Source: Paenibacillus sp. PCH8
Lineage (GTDB): Bacteria > Bacillota > Bacilli > Paenibacillales > Paenibacillaceae
Assembly: GCF_002968835.1 (NCBI RefSeq)
Contig: NZ_PKQK01000004.1
Span: 496,001-560,000, forward strand
Length of the DNA stretch: 64,000 nucleotides
Direction: 5' to 3'
Of this stretch, positions 18,653-28,387 are shown piece by piece. How positions within the stretch are numbered: the stretch's first letter is position 1; each line of letters opens with the position of its first letter. Made by a program: the position numbers and the translations under genes. The notes beneath the pieces were generated by a model. That model worked only from the letters and a program-made list of their open reading frames with translations. It had not been told where the DNA came from and searched no databases.

Positions 18653-20087
18653 ATATTGTGCTTACCGTTCTGGCAAATCGATATATGCCTTCCTCAATCT
18701 GATGCTCATCCACTTTCGCAAAACCTAAAATCCATCCTTTTCGATTACTTTCCAGACAATATTTACTAAGCGGGTACACACGAACGCCTTGATCAAGAGC
18801 AGCATTCGTCATGGCTTGCTCGTCATATGAAGTTTCAGATTCAAGAAGCATATGCAATCCCGTTTCCACTCCACTTAATGTAAATCGTGAACTTAGCCCG
18901 GAAGCAACAATGGCTTTTGTCATGACTTCATGTCTGCGTCGATAGATGTTCCGAACTCTTCTCATGTGACGCATAAAATGACCACGTTCGATAAAATGAG
19001 TTAGCGTTAATTGTTCCATAATCGGCAGATGACGATAGGTCAGTTCATGAACTTGGGTGAGCCGGTCGATGGCTATTCGTGGTCCAATGATCGCTGATAA
19101 TCGAATACCAGGCGCAACCATCTTGGAAAAACTCATCATATAAAGCGTATTCTGAGGTTGCTGACTGAATAGGGTCGGAAGTGGATCTCCACGGTACCTG
19201 AATTCACTATCGTAATCATCCTCAATGATCCAATATCGATGATGAGCAGCCATGTGCATTAATTGTTGCCTGCGTGGCTCCGACATAATTACGCCAACGG
19301 CACATTGATGAGAAGGCGTGACGAATACGAGCTTCGTTTGAGGGTGAATCCTATCTACACATAATCCATGCTCATCGACCGGAACGGATTCGACCTGCAT
19401 CCGACGATATTTCATTGTCATCCAAGCGGCAGGGAAACCGGGGTCCTCCACCGAAACTTTATCTCCCTCATTTAAAAGTCCCTGGGCAATTAAATCGATG
19501 CTATGTTGTGCGCCCGAAGTTAACAAGATTTGATCCACATCAATATGAATGCCCCGTTCAAGTGACAAATAACGTTGAATCTGCTCTCTTAACGGCAGTA
19601 ACCCTCTAGCATCGCCGTAAGACCAAATGTCCAGATTGCTTTCAGTGGACGCCTGTAAGAACGATTTTTTCCAGGATTGTGTGAGATTTTCATCAATATA
19701 AGGTTCGTGGGGGTTAAAATCAATTTCTACTTTTCGGTTATCATGGTTCCCAAACCAACTATGTAGATGACCAATCGAATCGTTTAATGAGGGCAGCTCG
19801 GGAGGAATAGGTCCTTGAATTACGACATCCTCTGAAGAGCGAGGGGCATATGTCCAATCACTAACCCTTGTCCCGCCGCGCCGTGAGGTCACTGTATACC
19901 CTCGGCTGAACAATTCCTCGTAGACAATCTGTATGGTCGAACGTGAGACACCAACAAGTTGAGCGAGTTCACGTGATGGAAGTAGCAATTCGCCTGGCGG
20001 CCATTTTCCGGTTGAGATATTGTGAACCGCTTGGTCAAGAAGCTGCTGCCAGATGGGACGATGGTCATTTCGATTAACTTTTAGCAT
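18651..20087 (-). CDS. MocR-family regulator (GntR HTH fused to aminotransferase-like domain)
   Basis: A 478-residue PLP-dependent-type transcription factor. An N-terminal GntR winged helix (residues 10-75, LPSRELAQLVGVSRSTIQIVY) is fused to a fold-type I aminotransferase domain. The PLP lysine is K322 in SFSKMVAPG, so it should bind PLP. It is convergent with the YggS-BenE-GlyA operon. A 26-base motif is shared between its promoter and that operon's promoter, which makes it the likely regulator, in the style of PdxR or GabR sensing PLP or an amino-acid aldimine. Confidence 0.9.
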   Translation of the reverse strand: MLKVNRNDHRPIWQQLLDQAVHNISTGKWPPGELLLPSRELAQLVGVSRSTIQIVYEELFSRGYTVTSRRGGTRVSDWTYAPRSSEDVVIQGPIPPELPSLNDSIGHLHSWFGNHDNRKVEIDFNPHEPYIDENLTQSWKKSFLQASTESNLDIWSYGDARGLLPLREQIQRYLSLERGIHIDVDQILLTSGAQHSIDLIAQGLLNEGDKVSVEDPGFPAAWMTMKYRRMQVESVPVDEHGLCVDRIHPQTKLVFVTPSHQCAVGVIMSEPRRQQLMHMAAHHRYWIIEDDYDSEFRYRGDPLPTLFSQQPQNTLYMMSFSKMVAPGIRLSAIIGPRIAIDRLTQVHELTYRHLPIMEQLTLTHFIERGHFMRHMRRVRNIYRRRHEVMTKAIVASGLSSRFTLSGVETGLHMLLESETSYDEQAMTNAALDQGVRVYPLSKYCLESNRKGWILGFAKVDEHQIEEGIYRFARTVSTI

Positions 20088-20395
20088 GGTATCAACTCCA
20101 GTGCTCCTGCTGACATTATGGATTGCTTTTTTTATTATATTTTGAATATTTTCAACACTCCATTGATTGATATACTATCATGACAAAAGTTTGTTTTGCA
20201 ACATTACAACAAAGTAAAGTTAGATGTAAAAGATGTTTTCCATGCTATACTAACGGCTTTTTGTCTACGGATATTCATTGTATAGGACTGGTTCATTTTC
20301 AGTTCATTTTGAAGCAATGATCAGTTCATCTTCATGGATTACACTACGGGAGTACTAATACAGAGATTCCTAATCCATACATCAGACAGGAGAAG
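20088..20395. other. Divergent intergenic region between mocR-like and serine hydrolase genes
   Basis: A 308-base AT-rich gap. On the minus strand TATAAT near 20139 could be the mocR -10 box, with a poor -35, and the shared motif at 20157-20184 lies upstream of it. GTTCATTTTCAGTTCATTTTGA with a third related TTCATCTTCA copy (20290-20335) forms a short direct repeat of the GTTCATNTTCA type before the serine hydrolase gene. Confidence 0.5.
20157..20184. promoter_or_regulatory. Candidate MocR autoregulatory site
   Basis: The motif TCCATTGATTGATATACT followed by ATCATGAC resembles the 15246 site in the yggS-type promoter (21 of 26 positions). It lies 70-100 bases upstream of the mocR-like start. 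Confidence 0.5.
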
Positions 20396-22504
20396 ATGAG
20401 ATTGACACTGAAAAAACGAACTGCTATCGCTGCCATAACTGTGGTATTGGCGATGATGGCTCCAATGTCTGCCATAGCTGCTTCAGCTACCAGCAACGGC
20501 AGTAATCTAACGTATGACGTAACTCAAAAAGCTGTGGCCGCGAAGGCCAAGGTACTCACGGAATCATACGCTACGACAAGTGTGCAATACGCACTGATAG
20601 ATGAGGGGGAAATTGTGATCTCCGGTCAAGCAGGCAAAAATGACCTGAAGAACAACATACCTCTATCTTCTAATACAATGTACGGTATAGGTTCAACCAG
20701 CAAAATGTTGCTCACAACCGCCGTAATGAAGCTGGTTGAAGAAGATAAGGTTGACCTGGATATACCCGTAGTGAACTACATCCCGGATTTTAAGATGAAG
20801 GACAAGCGTTATGAGCAGATTACGCCACGTATGTTGCTGAATCACTCATCTGGACTTCTCGGTTCGTCAAGCAACAGCTCAATACTGTTTGGAGACAATG
20901 ATACCTATGCACATGATACGTTACTGGATCAATTGGCGACGCAAAATCTAAAGGCAGATCCTGGTGCATACTCAGTGTATAGTAATGATGGCTTTACATT
21001 AGCCGAGATTCTGGTCGAGAGAGTCAGCGGCATGAGCTTCACGGCTTTCATGCACCGGTATATTACCGAACCCCTGGGTATGGAGCATACCCAAACACCG
21101 CAGGATGTGGTAGACATCAACCAAATGGCAGCAACCTACTCCCCGTCGCAGGAGGGACCACTTCCACTTGAGACCACCAATATGATCGCTTCAGGAGGCA
21201 TATATTCCACCGCTGAAGACCTGGTTCAATTCTCGAAAATCTTCACGGGTGAGGTTGAGGGTGTTCTTTCCCAAGAGTCCGTAGATGCGATGGGACAAGA
21301 AGAATACAAGAGGGGCATGTGGCCGGCAGATAGTGATTCGTCTATTGGCTACGGCCTGGGATGGGACAGCGTGAACCTGTTTCCTTTTAATGATTACGGC
21401 ATCAAAGCAGTAACTAAAGGTGGCAATACAATAACATATCACTCTTCATTAATTGTGCTTCCAGAATACAATATGGCTGCTGCGGTAACCTCTGCGGGTG
21501 GTTCGAGCACAACCGATCAATTGCTGGCGACCGAACTGTTGCTTGGCGCACTTGAAGAGAAGAATATCATCCCGGAGCGCAAGCCTGAAAAGTCACATGG
21601 GAAGCCTGTGGCAGCAAGCATGCCCAAGGAAATATTACAGCATACAGGTATATATGGTGGTGGAGCCAATATGTTAATGAAGCTGGAAGTGAAGGATGGC
21701 GGGAAGTTAACGATGTCTATGTTGTCATCTCCGAATAGTCCAGCTCAGACGTACACTTACATTGCTGATGGCTCATTTGTGAATGACGCGGGTACGGAAA
21801 AGTTGAAGTTCGTTCAGGAAGACAACGGGAATACGTACTTGTGGTCTCGCTTGTATCAGTCCGTTCCTGGTCTTGGGCAGATCGCTTCTTCGGAATACAA
21901 GGCAGAAAAGCTTGAAGCCAATCCATTATCTGAAGATGTAAAGGCCGCATGGCAGAAGCGAGAAGGAAAAGCGTATGTGTTGGTCAATGAGAAGTATACG
22001 TCAACCTTGTACAATACAGCTATGCCGATGATCCCTATTCAGACATTCCATGAATTGCCGGGTTATGTCTATACCAATAAGATCCTTGGAGCTAACCAGG
22101 CCTTGAACCAATTACAGATTTCTGGTGTGGCGGGTCGGGACACGATGGAGTTCAATTTCTATGAGGAAAATGGCGTGGAATACGTTACCGCTGGAGGAAA
22201 CGTATATGCTGGACAAGAGATTATCAAACCGATCTATTCAGGAAATCAATCGAAGACAACGATTCAAACGAATGGTTATGCTACATGGTTTTCGATTCCG
22301 GCTTCAGCTGCAGGCAAAGAAATGACAGTCAAAATGCCTGTGAACGGCGCTTTTGCCGTGTATAATCAGGCCGGTGTCGCTATCAACCACACTGTAGTTA
22401 GTGGGATAAATAAAATGATTTTACCGGAGAACGGATATATTGTGTTTGCTGGTGAGGCTGGTTCGAAGTTCGAGATTGTATTGACAAGCCGAGCGAATTC
22501 ATAG
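20396..22504 (+). CDS. Secreted beta-lactamase-family serine hydrolase with C-terminal extension
   Basis: A 702-residue exported protein. The signal peptide (basic start, hydrophobic core, AIAA near residue 29) is followed by a class C beta-lactamase/PBP4*-type domain with S100-T-S-K103 and Y195-S-N197, both standard active-site boxes. After residue 400 comes a 300-residue beta-rich extension of unknown role, possibly for substrate or wall binding. Homologues act on D-amino acid peptides, esters or peptidoglycan; the substrate is not evident. AGGAG is only three bases from the ATG. The gene is monocistronic, with a hairpin terminator. Confidence 0.87.
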   Translation: MRLTLKKRTAIAAITVVLAMMAPMSAIAASATSNGSNLTYDVTQKAVAAKAKVLTESYATTSVQYALIDEGEIVISGQAGKNDLKNNIPLSSNTMYGIGSTSKMLLTTAVMKLVEEDKVDLDIPVVNYIPDFKMKDKRYEQITPRMLLNHSSGLLGSSSNSSILFGDNDTYAHDTLLDQLATQNLKADPGAYSVYSNDGFTLAEILVERVSGMSFTAFMHRYITEPLGMEHTQTPQDVVDINQMAATYSPSQEGPLPLETTNMIASGGIYSTAEDLVQFSKIFTGEVEGVLSQESVDAMGQEEYKRGMWPADSDSSIGYGLGWDSVNLFPFNDYGIKAVTKGGNTITYHSSLIVLPEYNMAAAVTSAGGSSTTDQLLATELLLGALEEKNIIPERKPEKSHGKPVAASMPKEILQHTGIYGGGANMLMKLEVKDGGKLTMSMLSSPNSPAQTYTYIADGSFVNDAGTEKLKFVQEDNGNTYLWSRLYQSVPGLGQIASSEYKAEKLEANPLSEDVKAAWQKREGKAYVLVNEKYTSTLYNTAMPMIPIQTFHELPGYVYTNKILGANQALNQLQISGVAGRDTMEFNFYEENGVEYVTAGGNVYAGQEIIKPIYSGNQSKTTIQTNGYATWFSIPASAAGKEMTVKMPVNGAFAVYNQAGVAINHTVVSGINKMILPENGYIVFAGEAGSKFEIVLTSRANS

Positions 22505-22527
22505 AAAATAAAAAAACTGTACAACAA

Positions 22528-22554
22528 AAAGTCGCGGAAACGCGGCTTTTTTTG
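22528..22554 (+). terminator. Rho-independent terminator
   Basis: AGTCGCG / CGCGGCT stem with a GAAA tetraloop and seven T. Confidence 0.92.
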
Positions 22555-22805
22555 ATTTTTTTGGTTTCATTCTGTAATTTTGGGTTTCGTAAAGCTTACC
22601 TGAAGGGTAAGTATAAAAGGATATTTACTGGATGATGAAAAACAATGTACAGACAAACGATGAAGGTGGGTAGAAAGAGCATTGATTGTTAATATCCTGC
22701 AAATAATAACAATACAGTGTACAAAAGATCTTAAATAAGCACCACAGCAGTAACGATTTCAAGAAAATAATGATGATTCGGACAACACCGAGATGGGGAG
22801 GACAT
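22555..22805. other. Leader region of the amino acid importer
   Basis: About 250 bases, AT-rich, with no ORF that has a ribosome site. It holds the interrupted dyad CTTACC-TGAAG-GGTAAG (22595-22611) followed by TATAAAAGG. The GGTAAGTATAA part of this dyad recurs in the long palindrome at 31713-31738. I looked for a T-box specifier/antiterminator and an S-box and saw neither. Confidence 0.45.
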
Positions 22806-24254
22806 ATGAAAACAACGAAGATCTCATTTTTTATACTTTCACTAGTGCTGCTCCTAGTGGCGGGGTTATCCGGATGGGTAGGAAATGCTGCAGCAGAATC
22901 CAATTCAAGCAAAACCTACGTAATCGGTACAGATATCACATTTGCTCCGTTTGAATATCAGGATGAGAATGGGGATTATGTAGGTATTGATATGGATTTG
23001 CTGGCAGCGATCGCCAAAGACCAAAATTTCAAATATGAGATTAAAGCGCTGGGATTCAATGCAGCTGTTCAGGCACTGGAGGCCAATCAGGTCGATGGTG
23101 TAATCGCAGGGATGAGTATCACAGATGAAAGAAAAGCAAAATTTGATTTTTCAGATACTTATTTTGAGTCGGGCGTTGTTATGGGTGTTAGTGCCAACAA
23201 TGACACGATCAAAAGTTACGAAGATCTCCGAGGCAAAAAAGTCGCGGTGAAAACAGGAACAGAAGGGTTCAGCTTTGCAGAGTCCGTAGCTTCGAAGTAT
23301 GGCTTCACAATCGTTCCGTTTGATGATTCTTCCCAAATGTATGACGATGTGAAAACCGGTAATTCCGTAGCCTGTTTCGAAGATTATCCTGTGCTGGCTT
23401 ATGGAGTTAAACAAAATAACGGTTTGAAAATTGTTACTGCTAAAGAAGACGGGGCTCCCTACGGATTTGCAGTAAGCAAGGGTAAAAATCAAGAGCTTCT
23501 GGAAATGTTTAATACCGGTCTGGCGAATATCAAGGCTAATGGTGAATACAAACGCATTACTGAGGTATATCTTGGGGAGAATGCTCCAACTGCGGCCAAC
23601 ATGGGTCGCTGGGAGTTAATACAGAACTCTCTTCCTGCACTGTTCAAAGGTCTGGGAAACACGCTCTTATACACGATTGTTTCTCTATTCTTCGCGTTTA
23701 TCATTGGTTTGATATTCGGCTTCATGAAGGTAGGACATAACCGATTCCTGCGTGGTGTTGCCACCGTATTTGTGGACATATTCCGCGGAATTCCTTTGAT
23801 TGTTCTGGCATTCTTTATCTATTTCGGGATACCGCAGGCTATGGGCTTCACGATGCCGCTGTTCCTGGCAGCCATTCTGACATTAAGTCTGAATGCAGGT
23901 GCATATGTCACTGAAATTATTCGTGGTGGGATTCAATCCATTGATCGTGGTCAGATGGAAGCTGCTCGTTCACTGGGTCTTCCTTATCGGAAAGCGATGA
24001 TGAAGATTGTCATCCCACAGGCTATACGGATTATGATCCCTTCCTTTATTAATCAGATGGTTATCACACTGAAAGATACGTCGATCTTGTCCGTCATTGG
24101 CCTTGTGGAGTTGACGCAATCGGGTAAAATTGTCATCGCGAGAACGTTCTCCTCTTTTGACATTTGGTTGACCGTTGCTGTCATGTACCTTATTGTCATT
24201 ATCACATTGACCAAAATTGCTGACTATCTGGAGGTGAAGGTTCGTCGTGGCTAA
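22806..24254 (+). CDS. Polar amino acid ABC transporter, fused substrate-binding protein and permease
   Basis: A 482-residue fusion. After a signal peptide (about 30 residues) comes a family 3 solute-binding domain ([19 protein letters not shown], then [10 protein letters not shown]), and from about residue 270 a HisM/GlnP-type permease domain with its conserved ATPase-contact loop ([14 protein letters not shown]). The binding domain is therefore tethered to its own channel, as in GlnP-type importers of glutamine or other polar amino acids. ATG at 22806 follows GGGGAGG; the ATG 36 bases earlier has no ribosome site. It overlaps the ATPase gene by eight bases. Confidence 0.93.
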   Translation: MKTTKISFFILSLVLLLVAGLSGWVGNAAAESNSSKTYVIGTDITFAPFEYQDENGDYVGIDMDLLAAIAKDQNFKYEIKALGFNAAVQALEANQVDGVIAGMSITDERKAKFDFSDTYFESGVVMGVSANNDTIKSYEDLRGKKVAVKTGTEGFSFAESVASKYGFTIVPFDDSSQMYDDVKTGNSVACFEDYPVLAYGVKQNNGLKIVTAKEDGAPYGFAVSKGKNQELLEMFNTGLANIKANGEYKRITEVYLGENAPTAANMGRWELIQNSLPALFKGLGNTLLYTIVSLFFAFIIGLIFGFMKVGHNRFLRGVATVFVDIFRGIPLIVLAFFIYFGIPQAMGFTMPLFLAAILTLSLNAGAYVTEIIRGGIQSIDRGQMEAARSLGLPYRKAMMKIVIPQAIRIMIPSFINQMVITLKDTSILSVIGLVELTQSGKIVIARTFSSFDIWLTVAVMYLIVIITLTKIADYLEVKVRRG

Positions 24255-24975
24255 AATTAAAGTTGAAGGATTGAAGAAAAGTTTCGGCACGAATCAGGTG
24301 TTAAAGGGAATTGATGTGGCCGTCAATGAAGGAGAAGTTGTCTGTGTCATTGGACCTTCCGGTTCAGGCAAAAGTACGTTCCTGCGTTGCATCAACCAAT
24401 TAGAGGAGCTTACCGCTGGTCGAGTTATCGTGGATGACCAAGATTTGAATAACAGCGCAACCAATATTAACAAAGCGCGTGAAAATATTGGCATGGTGTT
24501 CCAACATTTTAACTTATTCCCCCATTTTAATGTGCTAAAAAACATCATGTTTGCACCTAGAGAGCTTGGGATATTAAATGCCCAACAGGCACGTGATACA
24601 GCACTCCAGTTACTTGAGCGCGTGGGTCTGTCAGACAAAGCCGATAGCTTCCCGGCACAACTCTCAGGTGGACAGAAGCAGCGGGTAGCTATCGCTCGTG
24701 CACTTGCCATGAATCCGGACGTTATGTTATTCGATGAACCTACTTCGGCGCTTGACCCTGAGATGGTCGGAGAAGTGCTTGGTGTCATGAAAGACCTCGC
24801 GGCCGAAGGCATGACGATGATGATCGTTACCCATGAAATGGGCTTTGCCCGTGAAGTAGCTGATCGTGTGATCTTCATGGATGGTGGTTATATCGTCGAG
24901 GAAGGTACTCCCGCAGAGATCTTTGGAAATCCGAAGAATGAGCGGACGATTAGTTTCTTGGAAAAGGTACTTTAG
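24247..24975 (+). CDS. Polar amino acid ABC transporter ATPase (GlnQ-type)
   Basis: Energy-coupling ATPase of the importer encoded just upstream. At 242 residues it is the exact family size. Walker [10 protein letters not shown], signature [15 protein letters not shown], Walker [16 protein letters not shown] and the switch [15 protein letters not shown] are all intact. It overlaps the fused binding-permease gene by eight bases, and together they make a complete importer. Confidence 0.95.
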   Translation: MAKIKVEGLKKSFGTNQVLKGIDVAVNEGEVVCVIGPSGSGKSTFLRCINQLEELTAGRVIVDDQDLNNSATNINKARENIGMVFQHFNLFPHFNVLKNIMFAPRELGILNAQQARDTALQLLERVGLSDKADSFPAQLSGGQKQRVAIARALAMNPDVMLFDEPTSALDPEMVGEVLGVMKDLAAEGMTMMIVTHEMGFAREVADRVIFMDGGYIVEEGTPAEIFGNPKNERTISFLEKVL

Positions 24976-25035
24976 AAGGTACCCTGGTATTGATCTGCAA
25001 AAGTCTTGTCTGTAGGCGAATACGTTGTACCTATT

Positions 25036-25062
25036 GAAAGCCGCTATTCCGCGGCTTTTTTT
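25036..25062 (+). terminator. Rho-independent terminator after the amino acid importer
   Basis: AAGCCGC / GCGGCTT stem around TATTCC with an eight-base T run. Confidence 0.92.
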
Positions 25063-25136
25063 GTTACAAAAAAAGACTCGCGTCAAGTTATAATGAAATT
25101 CCCTGGAATACTTGCAAAAGAGAGGTTGGTGGTCTA

Positions 25137-25352
25137 GTGGAAGCCGTGTCACTTGAAGAACAACGGGAATGTATCAAAGCCTTTCAATCAAGCATTCGCA
25201 AATCGGAAAATGCCTTAGCTAATATGATATTTCCTTCCCTTGAGAGCATGTATGTTAAGTCCGCAGCAGGTAGCCCTCAACGTACGCTTTTAGCAAGAAG
25301 GATTAAGGCATTCCAACTGGCTATTCAAGCCATGGAAGATCATTCGATTTAA
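25137..25352 (+). CDS. Small hypothetical protein, 71 residues
   Basis: I do not recognise this protein. It begins with GTG, has GAGAGG 12 bases upstream (a weak position) and TATAAT at 25090, so it looks like an independently expressed small gene. The sequence is helical and mildly basic, with no signal peptide or membrane segment, and the ARRIKAFQLAIQAME end looks like an amphipathic helix. It sits between a terminator and a convergent minus-strand operon. Confidence 0.5.
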   Translation: MEAVSLEEQRECIKAFQSSIRKSENALANMIFPSLESMYVKSAAGSPQRTLLARRIKAFQLAIQAMEDHSI

Positions 25353-25371
25353 CGATCTCACCTTTCAGCCT

Positions 25372-25950
25372 TCAGCTTCCTGCATCTGTATCTTCTTTTT
25401 TGCGACAATGGTACACAAAGACCGGAGGCATATTGAAGGGTATAAACTCAATGTTCTCGATAATCAATTGCTCAGCCAGTTTTTTCTTCATATGAAGAGA
25501 GTGCTGGTATAAGATCAACAAGCCTTCAGGTTTGAGAGCCTTCGTCATCTGAGAAAGGATATGACCTCGCATTTCTCTTGAAAAATTGAAAAAGGGTAAA
25601 CCACAAATAATGCAATCCAGTTGATCGATGTGTTCTTGATTCATTTTTTTCAACAAAGAGGAAGCGTTGGAATGGAAGTTGAAGTCAGGAAAGTCCTGCT
25701 TCAGATGATATCGCATCTTTGGGTCTCGTTCGAACAAAAGCACAGTTGCAGAAGCAGGTAAGTTTTGTTTAATGAGGCGTGTGATGGAACCGGTGCCTGG
25801 CCCAAGCTCTGCCATGGCTCCGACGTCATTCCAACGAACAGACTGAACAATTTTACTTGCCAGATATTTAGAACTGGGCAGGATACTTCCTACTCGTTTG
25901 GGGTTTTTAAGAAATCCTCGCAGGAACAGAAGAGGTTCAGATATTTTCAT
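25372..25950 (-). CDS. PmtA-like class I SAM methyltransferase (paralogue B)
   Basis: A 192-residue Rossmann methyltransferase of the phospholipid N-methyltransferase (PmtA)/KsgA-like group. The N-terminal FLRGFLKNPKRVGSILPSS is the hallmark that in PmtA precedes the SAM site; motif I is AELGPGTGSIT. The start is ATG at 25950, with GGAGGA eight bases upstream; the ATG at 25968 lacks a site. It is roughly half identical by eye to the paralogue at 27815-28387. It is the last gene of an operon with DedA and a two-component system. It may methylate phosphatidylethanolamine or another lipid; the substrate is inferred from family resemblance only. Confidence 0.82.
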   Translation of the reverse strand: MKISEPLLFLRGFLKNPKRVGSILPSSKYLASKIVQSVRWNDVGAMAELGPGTGSITRLIKQNLPASATVLLFERDPKMRYHLKQDFPDFNFHSNASSLLKKMNQEHIDQLDCIICGLPFFNFSREMRGHILSQMTKALKPEGLLILYQHSLHMKKKLAEQLIIENIEFIPFNMPPVFVYHCRKKEDTDAGS

Positions 25951-25972
25951 GGATGATTCCTCCAGCATCGTA

Positions 25973-27088
25973 CTAATGTTTACTGTTGATATGTGCAGGT
26001 AAGCTTAACTGAAACGTAAATACATTATCGGTATGATGAAGTGTTAACGTTCCTTGATGTAACTCCGCAATATTCCTTGCAATGGACAGCCCCAAACCGG
26101 AACCGGATTGAATACCTTCGCTACTCCTTGAATAATCCACTTTATAGAATCGATCAAACAGTTTGTCCTTTTGCTCAAGGGTGAGCGGTGTTCCTATATT
26201 TTCGACTTCAACCCTAATCTGTTCATGACGAATATTCATTCGAATGTAGATCGTTCCCGGTTTGAGGGAATACTTCAGGGCATTCATGAGAAGGTTATCG
26301 ATGGCCCGAGCAATCTTATCACTGTCCACACAGGCCATGATTGGAGCATCGCCGATCTCTTTCTCGATATGAATACCATTCTCCTGAGCTAAAGGTTCAA
26401 ATTCGAACAGCAACTGATCCAACAGTTGATATAGGTTAACCTTATTCAGATTCAATTGGGTATCCACAGAGGTTAGACGTGTGTATTCAAACAGATCATC
26501 GAGCAACTTTTTCAGATGTGTTGCTTTGTTATAGGTGTTCTGAACGAATCGGTCATACTCCGCTTTGTCTTGAAAGGAGTCTGTTCTTAGAAGCTCAATA
26601 TAACCGATTATACTGGTGAGCGGTGTGCGCAAGTCATGGGAGATGCCCGTAATCATATCCATCTTGGATTTCTCCATTTCACGTTCCTTCACAATCAGTT
26701 GTTGTAATTGTTCGGTCATATGATTGATATTGGAGGCGACTCGCCCCAATTCATCTTGACGATTAACAGATACCCGATAATCCAGATTGCCTTCGGATAT
26801 GAGTTGAAGTCCTTGCTCCAATGAAACGGGATCTCTACCAATCTTTCGTGTAGAAACCAAAAAGGTAAACGTAAAGATCAAGATAAATATCGGGGTCAGA
26901 ATATAAGGGAAAATGTTGAGAAGCCCGTTCCATTCCAGCCCATCGCTGATTTTTGCAACAATCGTAATCAGGATATTATTAATCATTACAGATGCAACAA
27001 TGGAAATGACAAAACTGATCACCATTCGATTGAGGATATGAATCTGAATTTTTTTGGTTTGCTTGAATTGCGGTAACGGATTATTCAA
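25973..27088 (-). CDS. VanS-like sensor histidine kinase
   Basis: A 371-residue membrane kinase. Two membrane segments (about residues 20-47 and 58-80) enclose a very short loop, so it probably senses a signal within or at the membrane. A HAMP domain is followed by HisKA with phosphorylated H151 (GISHDLRTPLTS) and a HATPase domain (DNLLMNALKYS as N-box, SGSGLGLSIARN as G-box). It overlaps the response regulator gene by eight bases. Small-loop sensors of this kind often respond to envelope stress or lipid-active drugs. Confidence 0.92.
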   Translation of the reverse strand: MNNPLPQFKQTKKIQIHILNRMVISFVISIVASVMINNILITIVAKISDGLEWNGLLNIFPYILTPIFILIFTFTFLVSTRKIGRDPVSLEQGLQLISEGNLDYRVSVNRQDELGRVASNINHMTEQLQQLIVKEREMEKSKMDMITGISHDLRTPLTSIIGYIELLRTDSFQDKAEYDRFVQNTYNKATHLKKLLDDLFEYTRLTSVDTQLNLNKVNLYQLLDQLLFEFEPLAQENGIHIEKEIGDAPIMACVDSDKIARAIDNLLMNALKYSLKPGTIYIRMNIRHEQIRVEVENIGTPLTLEQKDKLFDRFYKVDYSRSSEGIQSGSGLGLSIARNIAELHQGTLTLHHTDNVFTFQLSLPAHINSKH

Positions 27089-27761
27089 TTTTATAACCCA
27101 CTCCCCATACCGTTTTGATATACTGAGGTTCCCTTGGATTCAATTCCAGCTTTTCTCGTAAATTACGAATATGGACCATTACCGTATTGTCGGAATACCC
27201 ATAAGGTTCTTTCCATACGGTTTCATATATTTTCTCTGAACTGAACACTTGTCCCGGATAACTGGAAAGGAGTACCAAAATAGAGAATTCCAGAGGCGTT
27301 AAGGCAATATCATTGTCTTTTAGCTTTACGGAATGTTTATTTGTATCGATAAGCAGATCCTTAATAAGGATAAGCGAATTGAATTCCGCTTTTCCTATCA
27401 AGGATTGACGTCGTAATTGAGCTTTCACGCGAGCAAGTAATTCCAGTGGATTAAACGGCTTGGTCATATAATCATCCGCCCCGGTGGTCAAGCCAGTAAT
27501 TTTATCAATGTCCTCCTCCTTGGCAGATAGCATAATAATGGAAGTGGACGATACTTCTCTTATTTTTAAACATGTCTTGATTCCATCCATTATGGGCATC
27601 ATAACATCCAGAATAACAAGTTGAACCGATGTTTTCTGCATGATATGTAGTGCTTCTTCACCATTGGCTGCTTCAATAACGTGATATCCTTCATTTCGCA
27701 AATAGACATGTATGACATCACGGATATCCGGTTCATCATCAACAACGAGTACGGTATGCAT
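27081..27761 (-). CDS. OmpR/VanR-family response regulator
   Basis: A 226-residue regulator: receiver domain with phospho-acceptor D52 (LVILDVMMP) and K in MTKPFNPLELLARV, followed by an OmpR-type winged helix (residues 130-225, NTVMVHIRNLREKL recognition helix). It is the partner of the VanS-like kinase overlapping its 3' end and probably controls its own operon, including the DedA and methyltransferase genes. Confidence 0.94.
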   Translation of the reverse strand: MHTVLVVDDEPDIRDVIHVYLRNEGYHVIEAANGEEALHIMQKTSVQLVILDVMMPIMDGIKTCLKIREVSSTSIIMLSAKEEDIDKITGLTTGADDYMTKPFNPLELLARVKAQLRRQSLIGKAEFNSLILIKDLLIDTNKHSVKLKDNDIALTPLEFSILVLLSSYPGQVFSSEKIYETVWKEPYGYSDNTVMVHIRNLREKLELNPREPQYIKTVWGVGYKIE

Positions 27762-27814
27762 GGATTAAAGCTCCTTTTCTATAGTAGGTTAACCATCCGT
27801 GTAAACAATGTTGA

Positions 27815-28387
27815 TCATGTTTGAATTGTTTCCTTTTTGCGACAGACGTAAACGAATGCAGGAGGGATGTTGAAAGGCACCAACTGTATCTTTTCAATTA
27901 TAAAACGCTCGGAAAGAATCTTTTTCATCTGTAATGAATATTGAAAGGCAATGAACAATCCTCCAGGCTTGAGCGCCTTATATACTTGGTCTACTAAGGT
28001 ATCTCTCAATGCAGGTTCGAAATTAAAAAAGGGGAGACCACTAAAAATACAGTCCAGTTGCTGAATTTTTTCCTGTTTCATGCATTCCACCAAGTGAGCT
28101 CCATCAGGATAACAAGAGAAGTTCGGGTATGTTGTCCGTAGATTAGTTCTCATCGTCTCATCCATCTCAAATAGTAATACTTTGGTCGAACCCTGTACTT
28201 GCTTGTGGATATAACGGGTGATGGGACCTGTACCCGATCCAAGCTCAGCAACGGCTTTAACCTCCAGCCAATTGACTTGGTTCACCATGTTGTTGGCCAG
28301 AAAACGGGAACTGGGTATAATACTCCCTACGTATTTGGGACTGCGAAGAAAGCTTTTCAGAAATAAGATATACTCATTAGATTTCAA
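27815..28387 (-). CDS. PmtA-like class I SAM methyltransferase (paralogue A)
   Basis: A 190-residue paralogue of the 25372-25950 methyltransferase, with FLKSFLRSPKYVGSIIPSS, SAM motif AELGSGTGPIT and the shared GLPFFNF motif. The start is taken as TTG at 28387 because GGAGGA is seven bases upstream and the protein then aligns from its first residue with the paralogue. The upstream ATG at 28402 has no ribosome site. The TTG overlaps the DedA stop (TTGA), which couples their translation. A role in phospholipid head-group methylation is inferred. Confidence 0.8.
   Translation of the reverse strand: MKSNEYILFLKSFLRSPKYVGSIIPSSRFLANNMVNQVNWLEVKAVAELGSGTGPITRYIHKQVQGSTKVLLFEMDETMRTNLRTTYPNFSCYPDGAHLVECMKQEKIQQLDCIFSGLPFFNFEPALRDTLVDQVYKALKPGGLFIAFQYSLQMKKILSERFIIEKIQLVPFNIPPAFVYVCRKKETIQT

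Noticed and set aside
22555-22805. Possible riboswitch or T-box before the amino acid importer
   Set aside because: No T-box consensus, no S-box or lysine-type core and no terminator/antiterminator pair was found; only a short dyad is present.
24294-24878. 194-codon minus-strand frame opposite the GlnQ-type gene
   Set aside because: Antisense shadow of a highly conserved ATPase; low-complexity Ser/Thr-rich translation.
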